From the NCBI RefSeq assembly GCF_958298935.1, contig NC_084922.1, forward strand, positions 5,830,501-5,894,500: a DNA stretch of 64,000 nucleotides, given 5' to 3'. Both the position numbers and the translations under genes were made by a program. Under the pieces are notes generated by a model. That model did no database searches. It was not told the origin of the DNA and saw only the letters and a list, made by a program, of their open reading frames with translations. Positions within the stretch are counted from its first letter, which is position 1. Each line of letters begins with the position of its first letter. The DNA is from Phragmites australis (taxonomy: Eukaryota > Streptophyta > Magnoliopsida > Poales > Poaceae). Of the stretch, positions 11,207 through 23,440 are shown in pieces.

Positions 11207-12757
11207 AAACTCGAGCGCGTCACCGGCTGGAGCAGCTCGAAGACTTGAGCCCATCTCCTTCACCGACAGGGATGACGATTGACGAGCAGGCGAACGGACG
11301 AACTAAGTACATGTTGGCTGTTTTCGTTTAAGGTGTCGTTCTCATCCAGAGCGTATCTTTCTGCGTCAGAGCAACCAGATTGTCAGAACTCAAAAGAGTG
11401 TACGATACCATATTGTCCTCTTCCCCCTCATCGCGAACTCGAGATCAAGTGCATTTTTTTTATAAGAGGGTGTTAACCCTCGGTTTTCATAATAAAAATA
11501 TTTAAGTTTACATGACGACATCCAACATAGAGCAAACATATAGCAAAAGAGAGGCATGGAACGCCCACCGCCCTCATACCTTACAAACGTTAAAACTATA
11601 GCCATTCTGACTCTGTTCATAACTAAAGGACACAAAAGCCACCAGAACCAAGATGAAAACACTACTGCGTCAGCCACGAAAGATGGTCCTCCAGAAAGAC
11701 AAGCGACAATGACACCAGAATGGCGCCGATGGCAGCTACCCGGTGAAAAACTAGGAATGGTTGCTTGTAATATCTCAGCAGCACTTGCTGGCAAGAACTC
11801 TGAAAGTACAAATTTTGTAACACAATTTCCAACAGAAGCACTGTACGAATGTTCTCTTCTAAACTTTTTTTCAAGCTCCACCTGAATCTTCATGACAATC
11901 CATTCTCTTACACCAACATTGGTGAGACAAACTCTCGAGGTACCAAGTAAAATGTTTTTCTTTGGCAACAGCACGGTAAATCCGAAGTAGATTTGAGAAG
12001 AATCAGTATCAGATGGCGACACATAAACTGAAGGCAGATGCAAGATTGCAAGCAAAAGACAAGACTGCTAGAGTAAAGCAAATCACCTCACGGATGTAGT
12101 ACAGACTTAAAGTGCTAAGTTAGTGGGCTGTCCTGGAGCTTCAAATTGGTACGATGAAAACTGCTACCAACACCCAGATTTGTCGGAGCAAACGCAAGGT
12201 GGCATGGAGCCATGGATATGGCAGGCATGGCGAGCAGGTAGCACCACTGCCCCAACACTTGTCCAAATCAAGCCACCTGAGACGCCCCTATAGCCAAGAC
12301 AGAATGCTACTGATACTGAACAATAACACAAACTGTAGGTTCAAGCATCAAGAATTCAGAATGGGCACATGCACAGCGCTTGGACCTCTTCCATATGTCC
12401 AGCTCATCAAGAAAACCTTACTCAAACTTAAGTAGAGAACAACGAAAGCTAAAACAAGCATGGATGTTACCAAGGCTGTACGTATTGACCTTTTCAACCA
12501 TATAATATATATTTATTGTACAACAGTCACTAGAATATTTGGATAAAACAACAATGCCAGCTGGAATAGCCTTCTGAATATCTATCTACAGCATATTCTA
12601 GGCCTGACTGGGCTTGCAACAGCAGCAAACCGAAGGCTATATGCTAATAATTGGTTTCAGTTACAACGATGGTTGTCCAATGTAACAATTGCATTCGTGG
12701 AATGCGCTGCAATGATTCATGAAGCTCCAGATGGACCGGCATATTCGTTAACCTTCT
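11207..12757. other. Intergenic DNA between two convergent genes, possible LINE tail
   Basis: This holds the 3' untranslated regions of the two convergent genes. An eight-T run near 11453-11460, followed on the plus strand by a GGGTGTTAACCCTCGG palindrome, would read on the minus strand as a non-LTR retrotransposon 3' end with an A-tail. No target duplication was found. A 221-codon minus frame at 11390-12055 shows no domain I can name. Confidence 0.35.
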
Positions 12758-15700
12758 TCATTTCTGCAAAATCACATAGACAGATGAGTTCTAGAACTTC
12801 CTATTCGCTACCATCAAGCTAGATAGATTGAGAAATGTCATTATTTAGAGCTTTATAGTAGACACTTGTGGCCATATAGATAGAAAAATTTGAATTTAAT
12901 GGGTCTTCAAACAATGTTTGCAAGTCCCTACATTTGCAGTTCAGTAAAATAAACAATACTTATACAGGAAACGAGGGGGAGAATACAATGGTTTCGCAGG
13001 AAGTCGGAGGCTAACTTCAGCCACAGGGGTGAAGTGCGACATACCAATCCATCGTTGTCCAAGTGAAGGAAACCACTGTGACCATGAGCATTTGTAAACT
13101 TGTACAGAGGTCCAATAGCTGATGAGAGAATTTGTATCAGTCATTTGTACTACAGATTAGAGATATGCTTTGAGTTTTAATTTGGTTTGTGTGAATATCT
13201 TGCTGCTTGAGAGGAAGAGAGCTGCAGATTTTCAAACAAACATAACAATAGAGCAATATTTTAGATGAAAATATCCAAGTATAAGCACCATCAAGGACGA
13301 TGCAAAAGGCCGGAACAATTTTTCATTGTCTAAAAAAAAGCATCATCAAGGTGGCAATCTGGCAGAAGGGAGAGGTCTGTATAACACTACTCCACTAGCA
13401 CATAACTAGCAAAATATTCACAACATAGTTTCCTCATGAAAGTTGAGATACTGAAAGCTTTGGTTCAACAGGTTGAGTCAGGGAAGAACACATCTACCAC
13501 AAAACATGCAGAATAGAAAGCATCACCTAATCTTTGTTGACCTGAAAGCATTACTCGGTGTACAACTGTAGTTTATTATTTTTTGGAAACAAGTACCTAT
13601 AAATGTAGTAGGTAACATCATTACGAATAGGAACTACAGACATGAAGAGCTATATAAGACTACCTTCATAGCCACCATATACTGGATCTTCAGACAGTAA
13701 AAGAGGTGTGGCCAGGTCGACAAAACTGCATCCATAAGTTTCAAAAACAAATTTAGTGGCTGATTCAGCAGAATTAAGGTCTGGAACATGGAAGTACTTC
13801 TTTTTAGTTTGTGGCTTTGAGCACCCTATTGACAATGTCTCAGGCTGATAAAAAGTTGAATTTATAATTTTCATAACAAACAGACCTGAAACAACCGAGC
13901 CCAGCAGCTACATGACCAGCAAAGCTCATAGTTATCCTAGTCTTGACCATACCACCAATCATCAAAGCAACATTGGCTTTTCTTGCAGCATCAATTATTT
14001 CAAGTGCCCCGAGAACCCCCAACTTTGCCAACTTGATGTTAATAACATGGGCCAGATTCCCATGTATTATTTTCTGAGCATCGAGTAAACTTCGACAACT
14101 TTCATCAGCAGCAATAGCGACTTTGTATTTCTCCATGGCAGCAATACTAACATCACGGAGACCTTCCCAGTCATCTCTGTGAACTGGTTGCTCAAAGAGT
14201 ATAGGGGTCACTCCCATTTCTGAAACCAATGACAGAGTAGCAACAAAATAACTTAGTAGAGGCACAGGAAGAAGCTTGAGCTATCAACAAAATAACGTAT
14301 TATAAGCAGCTAAAAAATTCAACATGTTGATGCAAGGTTAAAAAGAGAGCTCTTATAGTAGCACACAGTTTGAAGGAGTACAAACCATCTAGTCTATGAA
14401 GAACTTCAATTGCTTGATCAGCTGTGTATCCTTCGTTTGCATCCAAGATAAATGAGCAGTCTGGATGGACAAGCCTTATAGCCTTCAGAACTTCTATATC
14501 TGAGTTCAAGTTTTTCCCAATCTTGAGCTTCAGTGTTTGAAACCCTTGCCCTCGATATTTTGCAGCCAATTGAGCAGCTTCATTTGGGGCCACAATTGGA
14601 ATCTAAATTGAGGTATATAAAAATAACAAATTTAGTCAAGGTACTTACACGCTTTCTGGATTCAGTGCAGAGGATGATGATATAACCGTACCGTGATGTC
14701 TGTGGTCACACTATCGGATGCCCCTCCAAATAATCTCCACAGAGGGATGCGAATGCTGTTAGCAACTGCGTCAATCAGTGCCATCTCCACTCCTGCTCTG
14801 GCCTTAATTGGAAAACAGTACAGTCAAATACACATCATAGGACAAATCATGTATCTCAAGTCTAAACAGCAATCAAACACTGAGTAGCCATCAAGAAAAT
14901 CAGAATCATAAGATAAATCATGTCAGATCCTTACATTTTCATCTCACCGATTTCCAAGAAAAACAATTGGAAAACTTCCATGTGGGCTAAAAGGAATGAT
15001 CAAATTTTCTGAAGGAAACTAACTTTCTGCCTAAGGTAGGACCTTTTTCTGATTTTGGATGTAAAACTCAGGCTTGTAGCTAATCGTTCCTTACAGGTAA
15101 TATGGATGTTCAAGTAGAATTTTCCTAGGCACCACTATTGTTCTATTTGGGATCGGGGAAGCAGACCCTTGAAATGGCCTTTGGAAAAAAAATTGTCGTA
15201 CAAATTGAAAGAGTTACTCGCTGCAAAGGCTTACTGGCCGTAGAAATTGGTGATCAGGCACATTACTTCAATAGATCAGTACCTGAGAGGCTATTCCCAT
15301 CTACATCAAGGTCTAATTTTAAAACTGCAATCACCCCATCAACATCGGGTAGAGCATGCTCGAAAAATTCAGTTTTGCACAACAATATTTGTACTTTTCA
15401 ACTATCACACGATCAAACACTTGTCAACCTACGGTAACCAAATTCAATTTTTTACTTCGTGCGCTGGACGAGAAGGCGCAGATTCCTCACCGAGGCGAAG
15501 AAGTGTCCCAGTGGCGCGCCGGCTAGCACCGCGCAGGCCCGGCCCGCGGCGGCGAGTGCAGCCAGCTGGTCCTCGGCCGTGACGGAGGGCAGCACGGTCG
15601 CCTCCACCCACCCGACAGCGCTGCTGCGGAGATCCACGCGCACGGCGACGTTGGAGACGGCCTCGAGGCGCGAGGACGCGATGGTGAAGGGCGCGGCCAG

Positions 15701-15955
15701 CGGCACGTCAAGCGGGCGCGCCTCGGCCGCCGCCACGTCCACGGAGAAGGTCTCCTTGAGAGCGTCGAAGCCGAAAGACTACACGGGTGCCGGCGGAGAC
15801 TGGAACGGGGAAGGAGAGATGGCGCGGAGGCGGGTGGCGGCGGTGGAGGTGGAGTGGCGGCCGGCAGGGACGAGATTAGGCCTCTGGCTAGGGTTTGGGC
15901 CCGGGCCGGTGGGAGAGCCGGAGAGGCGAGGAGGCGGAGGAGATGAGGCGTCCAT
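12758..15955 (-). pseudogene. Enolase-superfamily L-Ala-D/L-amino acid epimerase-like gene with in-frame stop
   Basis: Seven exons on the minus strand: 15955-15491, 14802-14692, 14602-14386, 14219-13886, 13725-13664, 13118-13045, 12763-12758. All have GT..AG borders and consistent phases (423 codons with the stop). The first 60 codons look like a transit peptide. The muconate-lactonizing/mandelate-racemase fold follows. Catalytic Lys219 in TLKLKIGK, metal ligands Asp246 (ILDANEGY), Glu274 (LFEQPV) and Asp303 (AADES), and Lys327 (INIKLAK) are all present. Damage: codon 59 is TAG (15781-15779). The GWGE motif reads GWVE, and GGMVETR reads GGMVKTR. The stretch between LAGAP and HFFAS seems about 20 residues short compared with the family as I remember it. 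No ATG follows the TAG within exon 1. Most likely a recent pseudogene; a sequencing error at the TAG alone would not explain the other changes. The ATG at 15955 is the first after the TATA box. Confidence 0.8.
14803..15490 (-). other. Intron 1 of the epimerase-like gene
   Basis: A 688 base intron, the longest of the gene, between GTGAGG and TTAAG. It has no insertion with recognisable ends. Confidence 0.75.
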
Positions 15956-16044
15956 GGCCACTGGCGAATGGGGACTGGACGCCGGCGATATTCGCGGAGA
16001 ACTGGAGGAAGATGAGCGCGGGGAGGAGAGGAACACTGCTAGTT

Positions 16045-16054
16045 CTATTTATAT
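16045..16054 (-). promoter_or_regulatory. TATA box of the epimerase-like gene
   Basis: On the minus strand it reads ATATAAATAG, about 90 bases upstream of the ATG at 15955. The gypsy LTR-like DNA starts within about 100-250 bases further upstream, so the native promoter may be truncated. Confidence 0.6.
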
Positions 16055-16099
16055 CTCAGTATATATATATATTGGGGAAATACTCATCCCGCAAATATT

Positions 16100-16925
16100 G
16101 TTAAAAGATCGTCACAGAAACTTCTCTGGTGCTCTTGGCTCTGTATCTAAAGGAGGAAGCTTGGTTTTAGAGACCGTACATCCCTCCGGCTACTGTACTC
16201 TAAGATACGAAAGAAGTCATCTTTCGATGAAGGTTAGGAAGTCATCTTTCGATGAAGGTTAGGATGTCTTTTAGGACCCCAATGTTCGAGTCTCGCTGAC
16301 CTTTCGGAGCTCTAGATTTTCAGAGCTTTAGGCTCCTGAAGTCACAGCCTCCCGGAACCCTGACCTTCTGAAGGCCTCCGTCTCCCAAAGCCCGGGTGGG
16401 CTCCCAGAGCACACAGAGAGGGGTCATCAGACCTTGAAAAAGGATCAACTAGAGCGAACTCATCAGTCATCCTCTACCTGTAAGGAGTTGACATACATTT
16501 AATGCGACGCAAGTGGAGGTCATCCTGACACCTTGACAGTGCGGCGCTACAATAGGTGACTAATAGAATATCACACCTTTAGGGCCACTTGTATCACTGC
16601 ATCGCCATATTAGATAATATCTTCTAAATTAGGGACAGAGGTATCCTACCTAGACCTATGCTGTATGATTCAACAGCTCTAGGCCCATGACGTATTGCGA
16701 TATTTATATCGCTGTAAGGGCATATCTGTATATCTGTACAATGGATAACCCTATAAATACCGACCCTTGGCCATCAGGCCGAAGGACCGATCCTTTTTAC
16801 CATCAACATATTTGGTGTTCCTCTCTCTCCACTTCTTCTCCAAGGTTGAGCCACTCCTATGAGTGAGCCTCGCCGCACTTGTTCGTGTAAGATATCTTCT
16901 TGCGCCAACAGTGCGCTGTCCATGG
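16100..16925 (+). mobile_element. Ty3/gypsy LTR remnant (3' part, R/U5 side)
   Basis: A promoter-like CCCTATAAATACCGACC at about 16750 is followed, ~160 bases on, by TTCTTGCGCCAACAGTGCG and CCATGGGAATC. That arrangement matches the end of grass gypsy LTRs and the leader just after it, where GGCGCCGTCTGTGGGAA-type sequence is usual. The left LTR end is not resolved. Confidence 0.5.
16213..16262. repeat. Perfect 25 bp tandem duplication
   Basis: The unit GAAGTCATCTTTCGATGAAG plus GTTAG occurs twice back to back without a mismatch, at 16213-16237 and 16238-16262. It sits in the LTR-like DNA upstream of the epimerase-like gene. Confidence 0.9.
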
Positions 16926-17443
16926 GAATCAGAACATAGAAGTACAAAGGGAGGTAGGACGCCACTAAGGACCACCAAGGCCCTGACATAAGCAGCCGCT
17001 TGTATCGCCACACCCCTGTAGGAGTACGCATGGCAGCTGCGACTGGGCACCCTATGTGCCCCCACCCACTTCACAACTAGGTAGAGTGGCAGCTCCCCGG
17101 CCAACATAGACCCGATAGCCTGGGCTGGCACAAAAGTCCGAACCGACACAGAAGCTTTCTAGCAGTGGTGCGGTGAGGACATCGCCGCACGTCAGGAGGT
17201 TGCTACCGAGGCCGCTACAAGACAGGCCGTCATCCAATGTTCTGGGCACTTAAGCCCAAGGGCACCCATGACTAGGCCCAGCCCTTAGATGTTTCCGGCT
17301 GTGACATCCTCAGCACCTCCATTGAGCTAGTGTCCTTTGAGAGCTTGGTCACTCGGCAACCTCTTCGCCCCTCGTGGGTGGAAGGAAGTTTCCATGGGAC
17401 CACAAGCTCCGATACGTGCAAATCCCGCCGGCATCGAGGTCGT
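16926..17443. mobile_element. Gypsy internal (leader/gag) remnant
   Basis: GC-rich sequence directly behind the LTR end, without an intact frame. Shadow frames on both strands are stop-broken. Position and composition suggest the leader and gag start of the same gypsy element, cut by the solo LTR at 17444. I could not find a gag motif. Confidence 0.35.
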
Positions 17444-20400
17444 TGTGACAGCCCAAGTGGCTTAACCATGTCATTAAGCATCATAAGCATCATATTTTTA
17501 TTATTTTGATCATATTTTTATTATTTTGAGCAATTCTTGGCATGTGTTTTAAATTGAACTCAAATTGATAAAGTTAATTTTTAAGTGGTGCGTTGTGAAG
17601 CAACTCAGAATATTGCTATGCAACATAGGTTTGGAAACTATTTTAGAAATTAGTCCATGCCATGTGAAGAATATAAATAATTTTTTCTAAAATTTTGGGA
17701 ATGATTTTGAAGGCATAAAAATTACCACAAATTAAAAAAGTTGCATCTTTGGGGAAGTTTAGTTTGAAATTGGCTCATGCATTATGGCTCAAACCAGTTA
17801 AAATGGGTTACACATAAATTGTAGTTTCAAAAAAATTTATCCCATGATTTTTGGACAACGGGAAGGTATTCTTTTGAATAGAAGAAATGGAGACAATATT
17901 TTTCTTTAGTCGGTCACTGTTCATCGACCCCACCTGTCATCCCTCTCTCTTCCTCTCATCTCCTCTCACTCACCGAGCTTTGCTTAGGGGTGGCTGCCTC
18001 TTTCCTTGACTTTGGAGGCCAACCACGTCGCCAGTCGAGTCGAGCACGGCACCGTGCTCCTTCCCGAGGTGCTGGGCGTCGTCCTTATCTCCTCTCCCCT
18101 CGCTCTCTCTGCTCTCCTCTCTCTCACACTCGGCTGCCGAGCACAGAGAAGCAGAGTAGAGTGCACTGCAATGCCACCGCCCAAAATCCACCGCACCGAG
18201 CTTGATTTTGCCCCGGCCAAGCTCACCGGAGCACTGAAAGGCGGCGCTAGGATCCTCACCGAGCTCATCCATTGCTTTCCCCAGCTTTTCCCGTACTAAT
18301 CGACCTCGGCAGGCGCTTCTTCCTTGGAGCCGGTGCCCTTCCTCCCGCCGTTCGCCGTCGATCCACTGTGTTACCGCTTCTTCGGCTGAATCAATTCCGC
18401 GATAAGTTTCCACACGACCTATTGAATCCTTTGCGCACGTCCATTATTGTTTGGTGCGTTGCCGATGCGCTTCTCCGCGTGAGCCGTCCGCCACCACCAC
18501 CTCGGTGCACGCTGCCAGCCGGGCCACCGTCGGGCCCGTCGAAAACTAGCCAGGTCGTTGAATCCACATGCCTGCGTAGATGCTGTAGGGGTTCTCATCT
18601 GGCTTGATTGCGTCGTCGTTTAGCCGCCGGTGAGACAAGCTGTGCTGCCGCTGTGCTGTTTCCGCCGCTCGTCGCCTTCCGGCCATCGCCGTCAACGACG
18701 TGTACCCCAGTCGAGTTTGTGCATCTCCATTGATCGCGTTGCTTGCCTCCCCGGCCACCGGCGTTTCGTCGTTCGCCGCCGGCGAACCGTGCCAGCGCCG
18801 CGTGCTGTGGCTGGCCCGGGCGCAGGTCGATTTTGACCTGTGGTAAAACCAGTCGGGCCCACTGTCAGCCTCAGTGGCTAGCCGGTCGGGTGTGCAAAAA
18901 GGATTCTGGGCTATTTTTAATTTGGATATTCCAGAAAATGCGAAATTAAATTTTGGTTCAACACATAATTTGGCTGAAACTTGTAAAATACATAGAAAAT
19001 TGTATATAGCTCAAAAATCAGGAAGCCAATTTTGTTAGGTTTATATGTATCTACATGTTAAAAATACTGGGAGCTATGAAATGTGTATCTAAGTTGCATG
19101 GGTTAATAAAATATGTTTGAGCTTCATTAATCCATAATTAAATATTGGTAACTCCAAAATTGATGAAATCAATTTTGTAAATCTTATTAATTGATTCCCT
19201 GCTCATTAAAAATAATCACCCTCATGTTAGACATGATTAAATTCCTATTTAGGGTTAAGCTTTGTGTTAAGCTTAATTAATCCAGGAAAATGAGTAGATG
19301 CTTAGCATTAATCCAAATTAAGAAAATTTTGAGGCTTTAAAACTCATGTCATGATGCATTGCATCTCCACCTTATCATGCACTGTGGAGCATCCGTCATT
19401 GTATGTCATTCGTGCTTATTATTGCATGTGTTCTTCAGTAGTGAACGAAGAACCGAAGTGTGACGCGAGTGTGATCGAGGGTGACACTGAGGCACACCAC
19501 TTCTGTGAGTTCTGTTCAGAAAGTGTCGGAAAAACCCCAGAGCAGAAAGGCAAGTATCTAAGCATACTGCACCTTTTGTTCAAATTAAATAGAGTCTAAA
19601 ATTGATAAATTATGCTTTATATATGTTTGCATGTGTTGAGTCCAGCGTCGAGCTGATATGGGTAGAAACTATGTTGATGCATTATCTCTACCTTGACTTA
19701 TTGATGAATCCTTATCCTTGTAGCCTTGATGAGATCGTTGTTGTCTAGCTTCAAGGTTTATTCAAAATGCTTAGCAATGCTTAGGTCCTCGGTAGAAGTC
19801 GAGCGACGGTGCTGCCGTTGTTCATGAGCTTAGGGCTTAATCACTATTTACAGATACAAAAATGAGATTGAGATGTAAGATTGGGGTGAGATGTGGACGG
19901 TGTTAGGGGTATCTTCTGCCCAGGAGGAGTCCTCTGGGTAGCTCGGGAGAGGAGCCCGGATGCCATAGATTGCTTGTGTCGTTTAAGGTCATCCGTCGGT
20001 ACAGTTGGCTCTAGCACTTTCCGTACTCACAACATGTTGATCTAATGGTAAGGTAAGCCGATTATCTTGTATCATACCGACACTTGCCTTGCGGCTCTAT
20101 GACACATAAGAGAAAAAGAAAAGGAGAAGCAAGGTGGCGGGGAGCCGGAGATGTCCAGGACACGCTCGTGGTAACCCCGGCGCCATAGGGGCATTGCAAG
20201 TGGGTAGTTCCGGGTATGAGAAAGCTTGACTCGAGTACCCCCTTGTGTGTACTTTCGTGAGTAGCACAAGCCGAATGGTCCTCGAGTCGTGTGGGTAAAG
20301 TTGTACCCCTCTGCAGGGTGTAAGAACAATTCGAATTACCGCGCTCTCGGTCATGAGCATGCTATTGTTTCATTTGTATTAGTCGTAGAGTTTATGAATG

Positions 20401-21110
20401 TGGGTAAGGTTATGGTGTGCTGATTTTGGTTGATGGTTTGTTGATGTGATACTATGGTTACAATACATACATGTTTAAGTTGTGGTTTATAGGGCAGAAA
20501 GGTAGTTGTTTTTGGAGTTAAGTATAGATGCTCACAAATATGTGTCATGGTTGTTTACCTTATATGTTTTACTTAATCTTGTAGTCTACTCTTACTAATA
20601 GCTCAATGCATAATCCTTGGAGTCAAGCTAGTATATGTGCTCTATATGGATTAAGTCTTGCGAGTACCTTCGTACTCATGCTTGCGCTTTCAGGTTCTGC
20701 TGGTGTGGGTGATGTAGTGTATGGTTACTTCATGCCCGCTGATGCAGGTGGTGGGCAAGAGTAGTGCATCCTACTCTGGTGAGGTGTAGCTTTTGGGGTG
20801 GAGCCTAAGAGTATATGGTTCTACTCTTCTTTGTTGATGTTAAGGTTTTAATCTTTCGCTGCGTAGTTTCTCTTTATGTAAACTGTAGCAAATGGTTGCA
20901 TGTTTAAGAACTTGTAATATAACTTTAATTATTTGCTCTTTCTTAAGCTATGTTGTGATGTATATGTTGAAAAGGCATGTGTTCTGATCTTGGGTACAAA
21001 ACATGTGCCGGGACTACCGGGATGGTATTCTGGTTAATCATTGAGATTGTATTTATAAATAATGATCCTCCTAATGATTAATTAGAATATTGTTTGGACG
21101 GTTCTTCACA
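17444..21110 (+). mobile_element. Tekay/del-like gypsy LTR, 3.67 kb (solo or truncated)
   Basis: The element starts TGTGACAGCCCAAGTGG and ends GGACGGTTCTTCACA, i.e. TG...CA. It shares its whole layout with the inverted copy at 45735-49063. Shared blocks include ATGGATTAAGTCTTGCGAG followed by TACCTTCGTACTCA (about 20648-20676), and the ACAATTCGAATTACC block preceded by TGTACCCCTCTGCAGGGTG. It also holds a GC-rich block (17990-18840) that produces several false open frames. Flanking pentamers GTCGT and ATCGC match only in the middle, so the target duplication has decayed or the LTR arose by recombination between elements. No internal domain follows it. Confidence 0.75.
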
Positions 21111-22380
21111 ATCGCTAACCATAGGCTCCGACAGTACCGAAAGAATACAAATGCATCTTGGACAAGGTCGGACGTGGCCATAGTACCGGTCATTGCTGAA
21201 TCCTCGTAACCTTTTGGGAGGAGGACGGGACGTCCGGTAGGAGGAAAAGCTGGTAACAAGCGACCCGATAGTCGTGAGGCTACAGCGGGCCATCGAGCAA
21301 GAGGTCGGATCTTAACAAGCCTCACTCGACCTGCAGTGTCACCTCCGGCTCTACCACCAACAATGCAATTCCCTAGTGATAGGGATTGAGACGCACAAGT
21401 AGCCCCCATTGGGCCTCAAGAGGGGTGGGACCCTCACTGGCCTCCTGAGATGGGTTTGTCGTTTGAGATGTTGGCTATACCAAAGGAGTACCGGGCTCTG
21501 GCAATGGGACTCCGGATACTTCGGACTCCCGTGTAGCCCAAACCTTTCAGTAGATAACCCCGACCAGTGGAGCCAACTCTTCTAGCGCCTTTAGGCTGCG
21601 AAGCCTCCCTAGCCCCTGACCTTGTGGTGGAGGTTCCATTTTTGCAAAGGTACGTCCGTCTACAGCCACCTAGCAATAGCTTATCCAGGTGGTTTATATT
21701 TATATAGCAAAGTCGGCATATCTTGAAAATAGCTAGCCTAGCTATTAGGAAGTCTCTACGATAGATAACTAATAGGTAGCAACAGGGTACTATAAAACTT
21801 AGGTCACGCCTTTGCCCAGCAGTAGGCAGCTTTACTTAATCTTTATCACTATTCAACAGTAAAGTATGAAACTTAGCTTAAAAGTTGTACCCTTGCCTGA
21901 AAATACCATCCAACATGCGGCAAAGCAAGACCCCACCGGCGAGTTGATGGTGTAAGCCTCGATGCCGGAGGTATAAAAACTTAAGTCTAAGATTATATCT
22001 TGGTTCGGTAGTAGGTAGTAAGACCTAAGCCATGCCTCAGTCCAACATGTGCAAAAGAATAGCCGTTCGACCTAGTCGCGACTTATACTGCCAATTAGCT
22101 AGTTGCCGACAAACGGTAAGGTACCAAACCTAGCTTAGGTTATACCTCTATTCAAACAGTAAATAGTAGAATTTAAAATATATCTCTACACCTGAAGGCA
22201 TTGTCTAGGTAGGAGACAAGGCCTCTCTAGAGTGGTGTGGACCCCCTCTGGTGTATTTTTCTGCCAGGGTGACACGACCTCTCAAGCATTGCTACATGTT
22301 TGGAGAGGAGCGGACCCCTTCTGGCATTGCGATATGCAGGAGTGGTGTGAACCCCCTCCAACATTTTTTTTTTGTGCTAG
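21111..22380. mobile_element. Unclassified retrotransposon-like DNA with drifting repeats
   Basis: Between about 21690 and 22220 a ~80 bp theme recurs with strong drift (AAACTTAGNTTA..., ACCTCTATTCAAACAGTAA, GTAGGTAGTAAG). I recognise no coding domain. It probably belongs to the non-coding part of a large LTR element that also holds the tandem array that follows. Confidence 0.35.
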
Positions 22381-23440
22381 GGTGACACGGCCTCTTCGGT
22401 AAACCACTGCGGGACTTCGGATGGCCTTGCCTCCAGAGCCTCGCCGCGGGTAGAGGCCCAGGGGGTCACAGACCGACTCCCTCGGCCCCATTGTCGACTT
22501 CACCTCTAGCAACTGTCACAGGACTCCGGGTGGCCTTGCCTCCGTAGCCTCACTGCGGCTAAAGGTCAAACAAGTCACAGACCGCCTCCCTCAGCCCCAT
22601 CGTCGGCTTCACCTCTAGCAAGTGTCACGGGACTCTGGGTGACCTTGTCTCCAGAGCCTCATCTTGGCTAGAGGCCTAAGGGGTCACCGAACACCTCCCT
22701 CAGACCCATCGTCGGCTTCACCTCCAGCAACCGTCGCGGGAATCCGAATGGCCTTGCCTCCGGAGCCTTGCTGCGGCTAAAAGCCTAGGGGTCACAGATC
22801 GCCTCCCTCGGCCCCATCATAGGCTGCACCTCCGAGAACCATTGTGGGACTCCCAGTGGCCTTGTCTCTAGAGTCTCACTGAGGCTAAAGGCCAAGGGGG
22901 TCCCAGACCACCTCCCTTAGCCCGATCATTGGCTAACGGGGTCACATACCGCCTCCCTCGGTCCCATCGTTGGCTTCACCTCCGGTAACCACCGCAGGAT
23001 TCTGGATGGCCTTACCTCTGGAGCCTCCCCACGACTAAATGCCAAGCGGGTCATGGACCACCTCCCTTTGCCCCATCATCAGCTTCACCTCTGGCAACCG
23101 CCGCAGGACTCCAGATGGCCTTGCCACTCCAGATGGCCTTGCCTCCAGAGCCTCGCCGTGGCTAAAGGCCAAGCGGGTCGTGGACCACCTCATATGTGGC
23201 TCACTCATCGGCTTCACCTCTAGAAAGCGCCGCGGGAATCCAGGTGACCTTACCTCCGTAGCCTCACCATGGCTAAAGGCCCAGGGGGGTCCCAGAACCC
23301 CTCACTCGATCCGACCATCGGCTTCACCTCCAGCTACAGCCACGGGACTCCGGATGGCCTCGCCACAGCTGAAGGTTGAGGGGGTCACGAACCGCCTCCT
23401 TCGGCCCTCTCGACAGCTCCATCCCCAGCGATCACCACCG
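22380..23440. repeat. Tandem array, about nine units of ~110 bp
   Basis: Each unit carries GGACTCCGGATGGCCTTGCC, then GGAGCCTCGCCGCGGCTAAA, then GGGGGTCACAGACCGCCTCC, then CCCCATCGTCGGCTTCACCT with substitutions. Units begin near 22390, 22510, 22625, 22740, 22850, 23000, 23105, 23235 and 23350; one is shortened near 22925, and a 16-20 bp piece is doubled at 23105-23140. No open frame spans it. Confidence 0.75.

Noticed and set aside
11390..12055. 221-codon minus-strand frame
   Set aside because: No recognisable domain, no splice context, and it overlaps a likely LINE-type tail and the 3' region of the neighbouring gene.
22380..23440. CRISPR-like array
   Set aside because: Units of ~110 bp are contiguous and drifting with no repeat-spacer alternation, and the genome is a plant.
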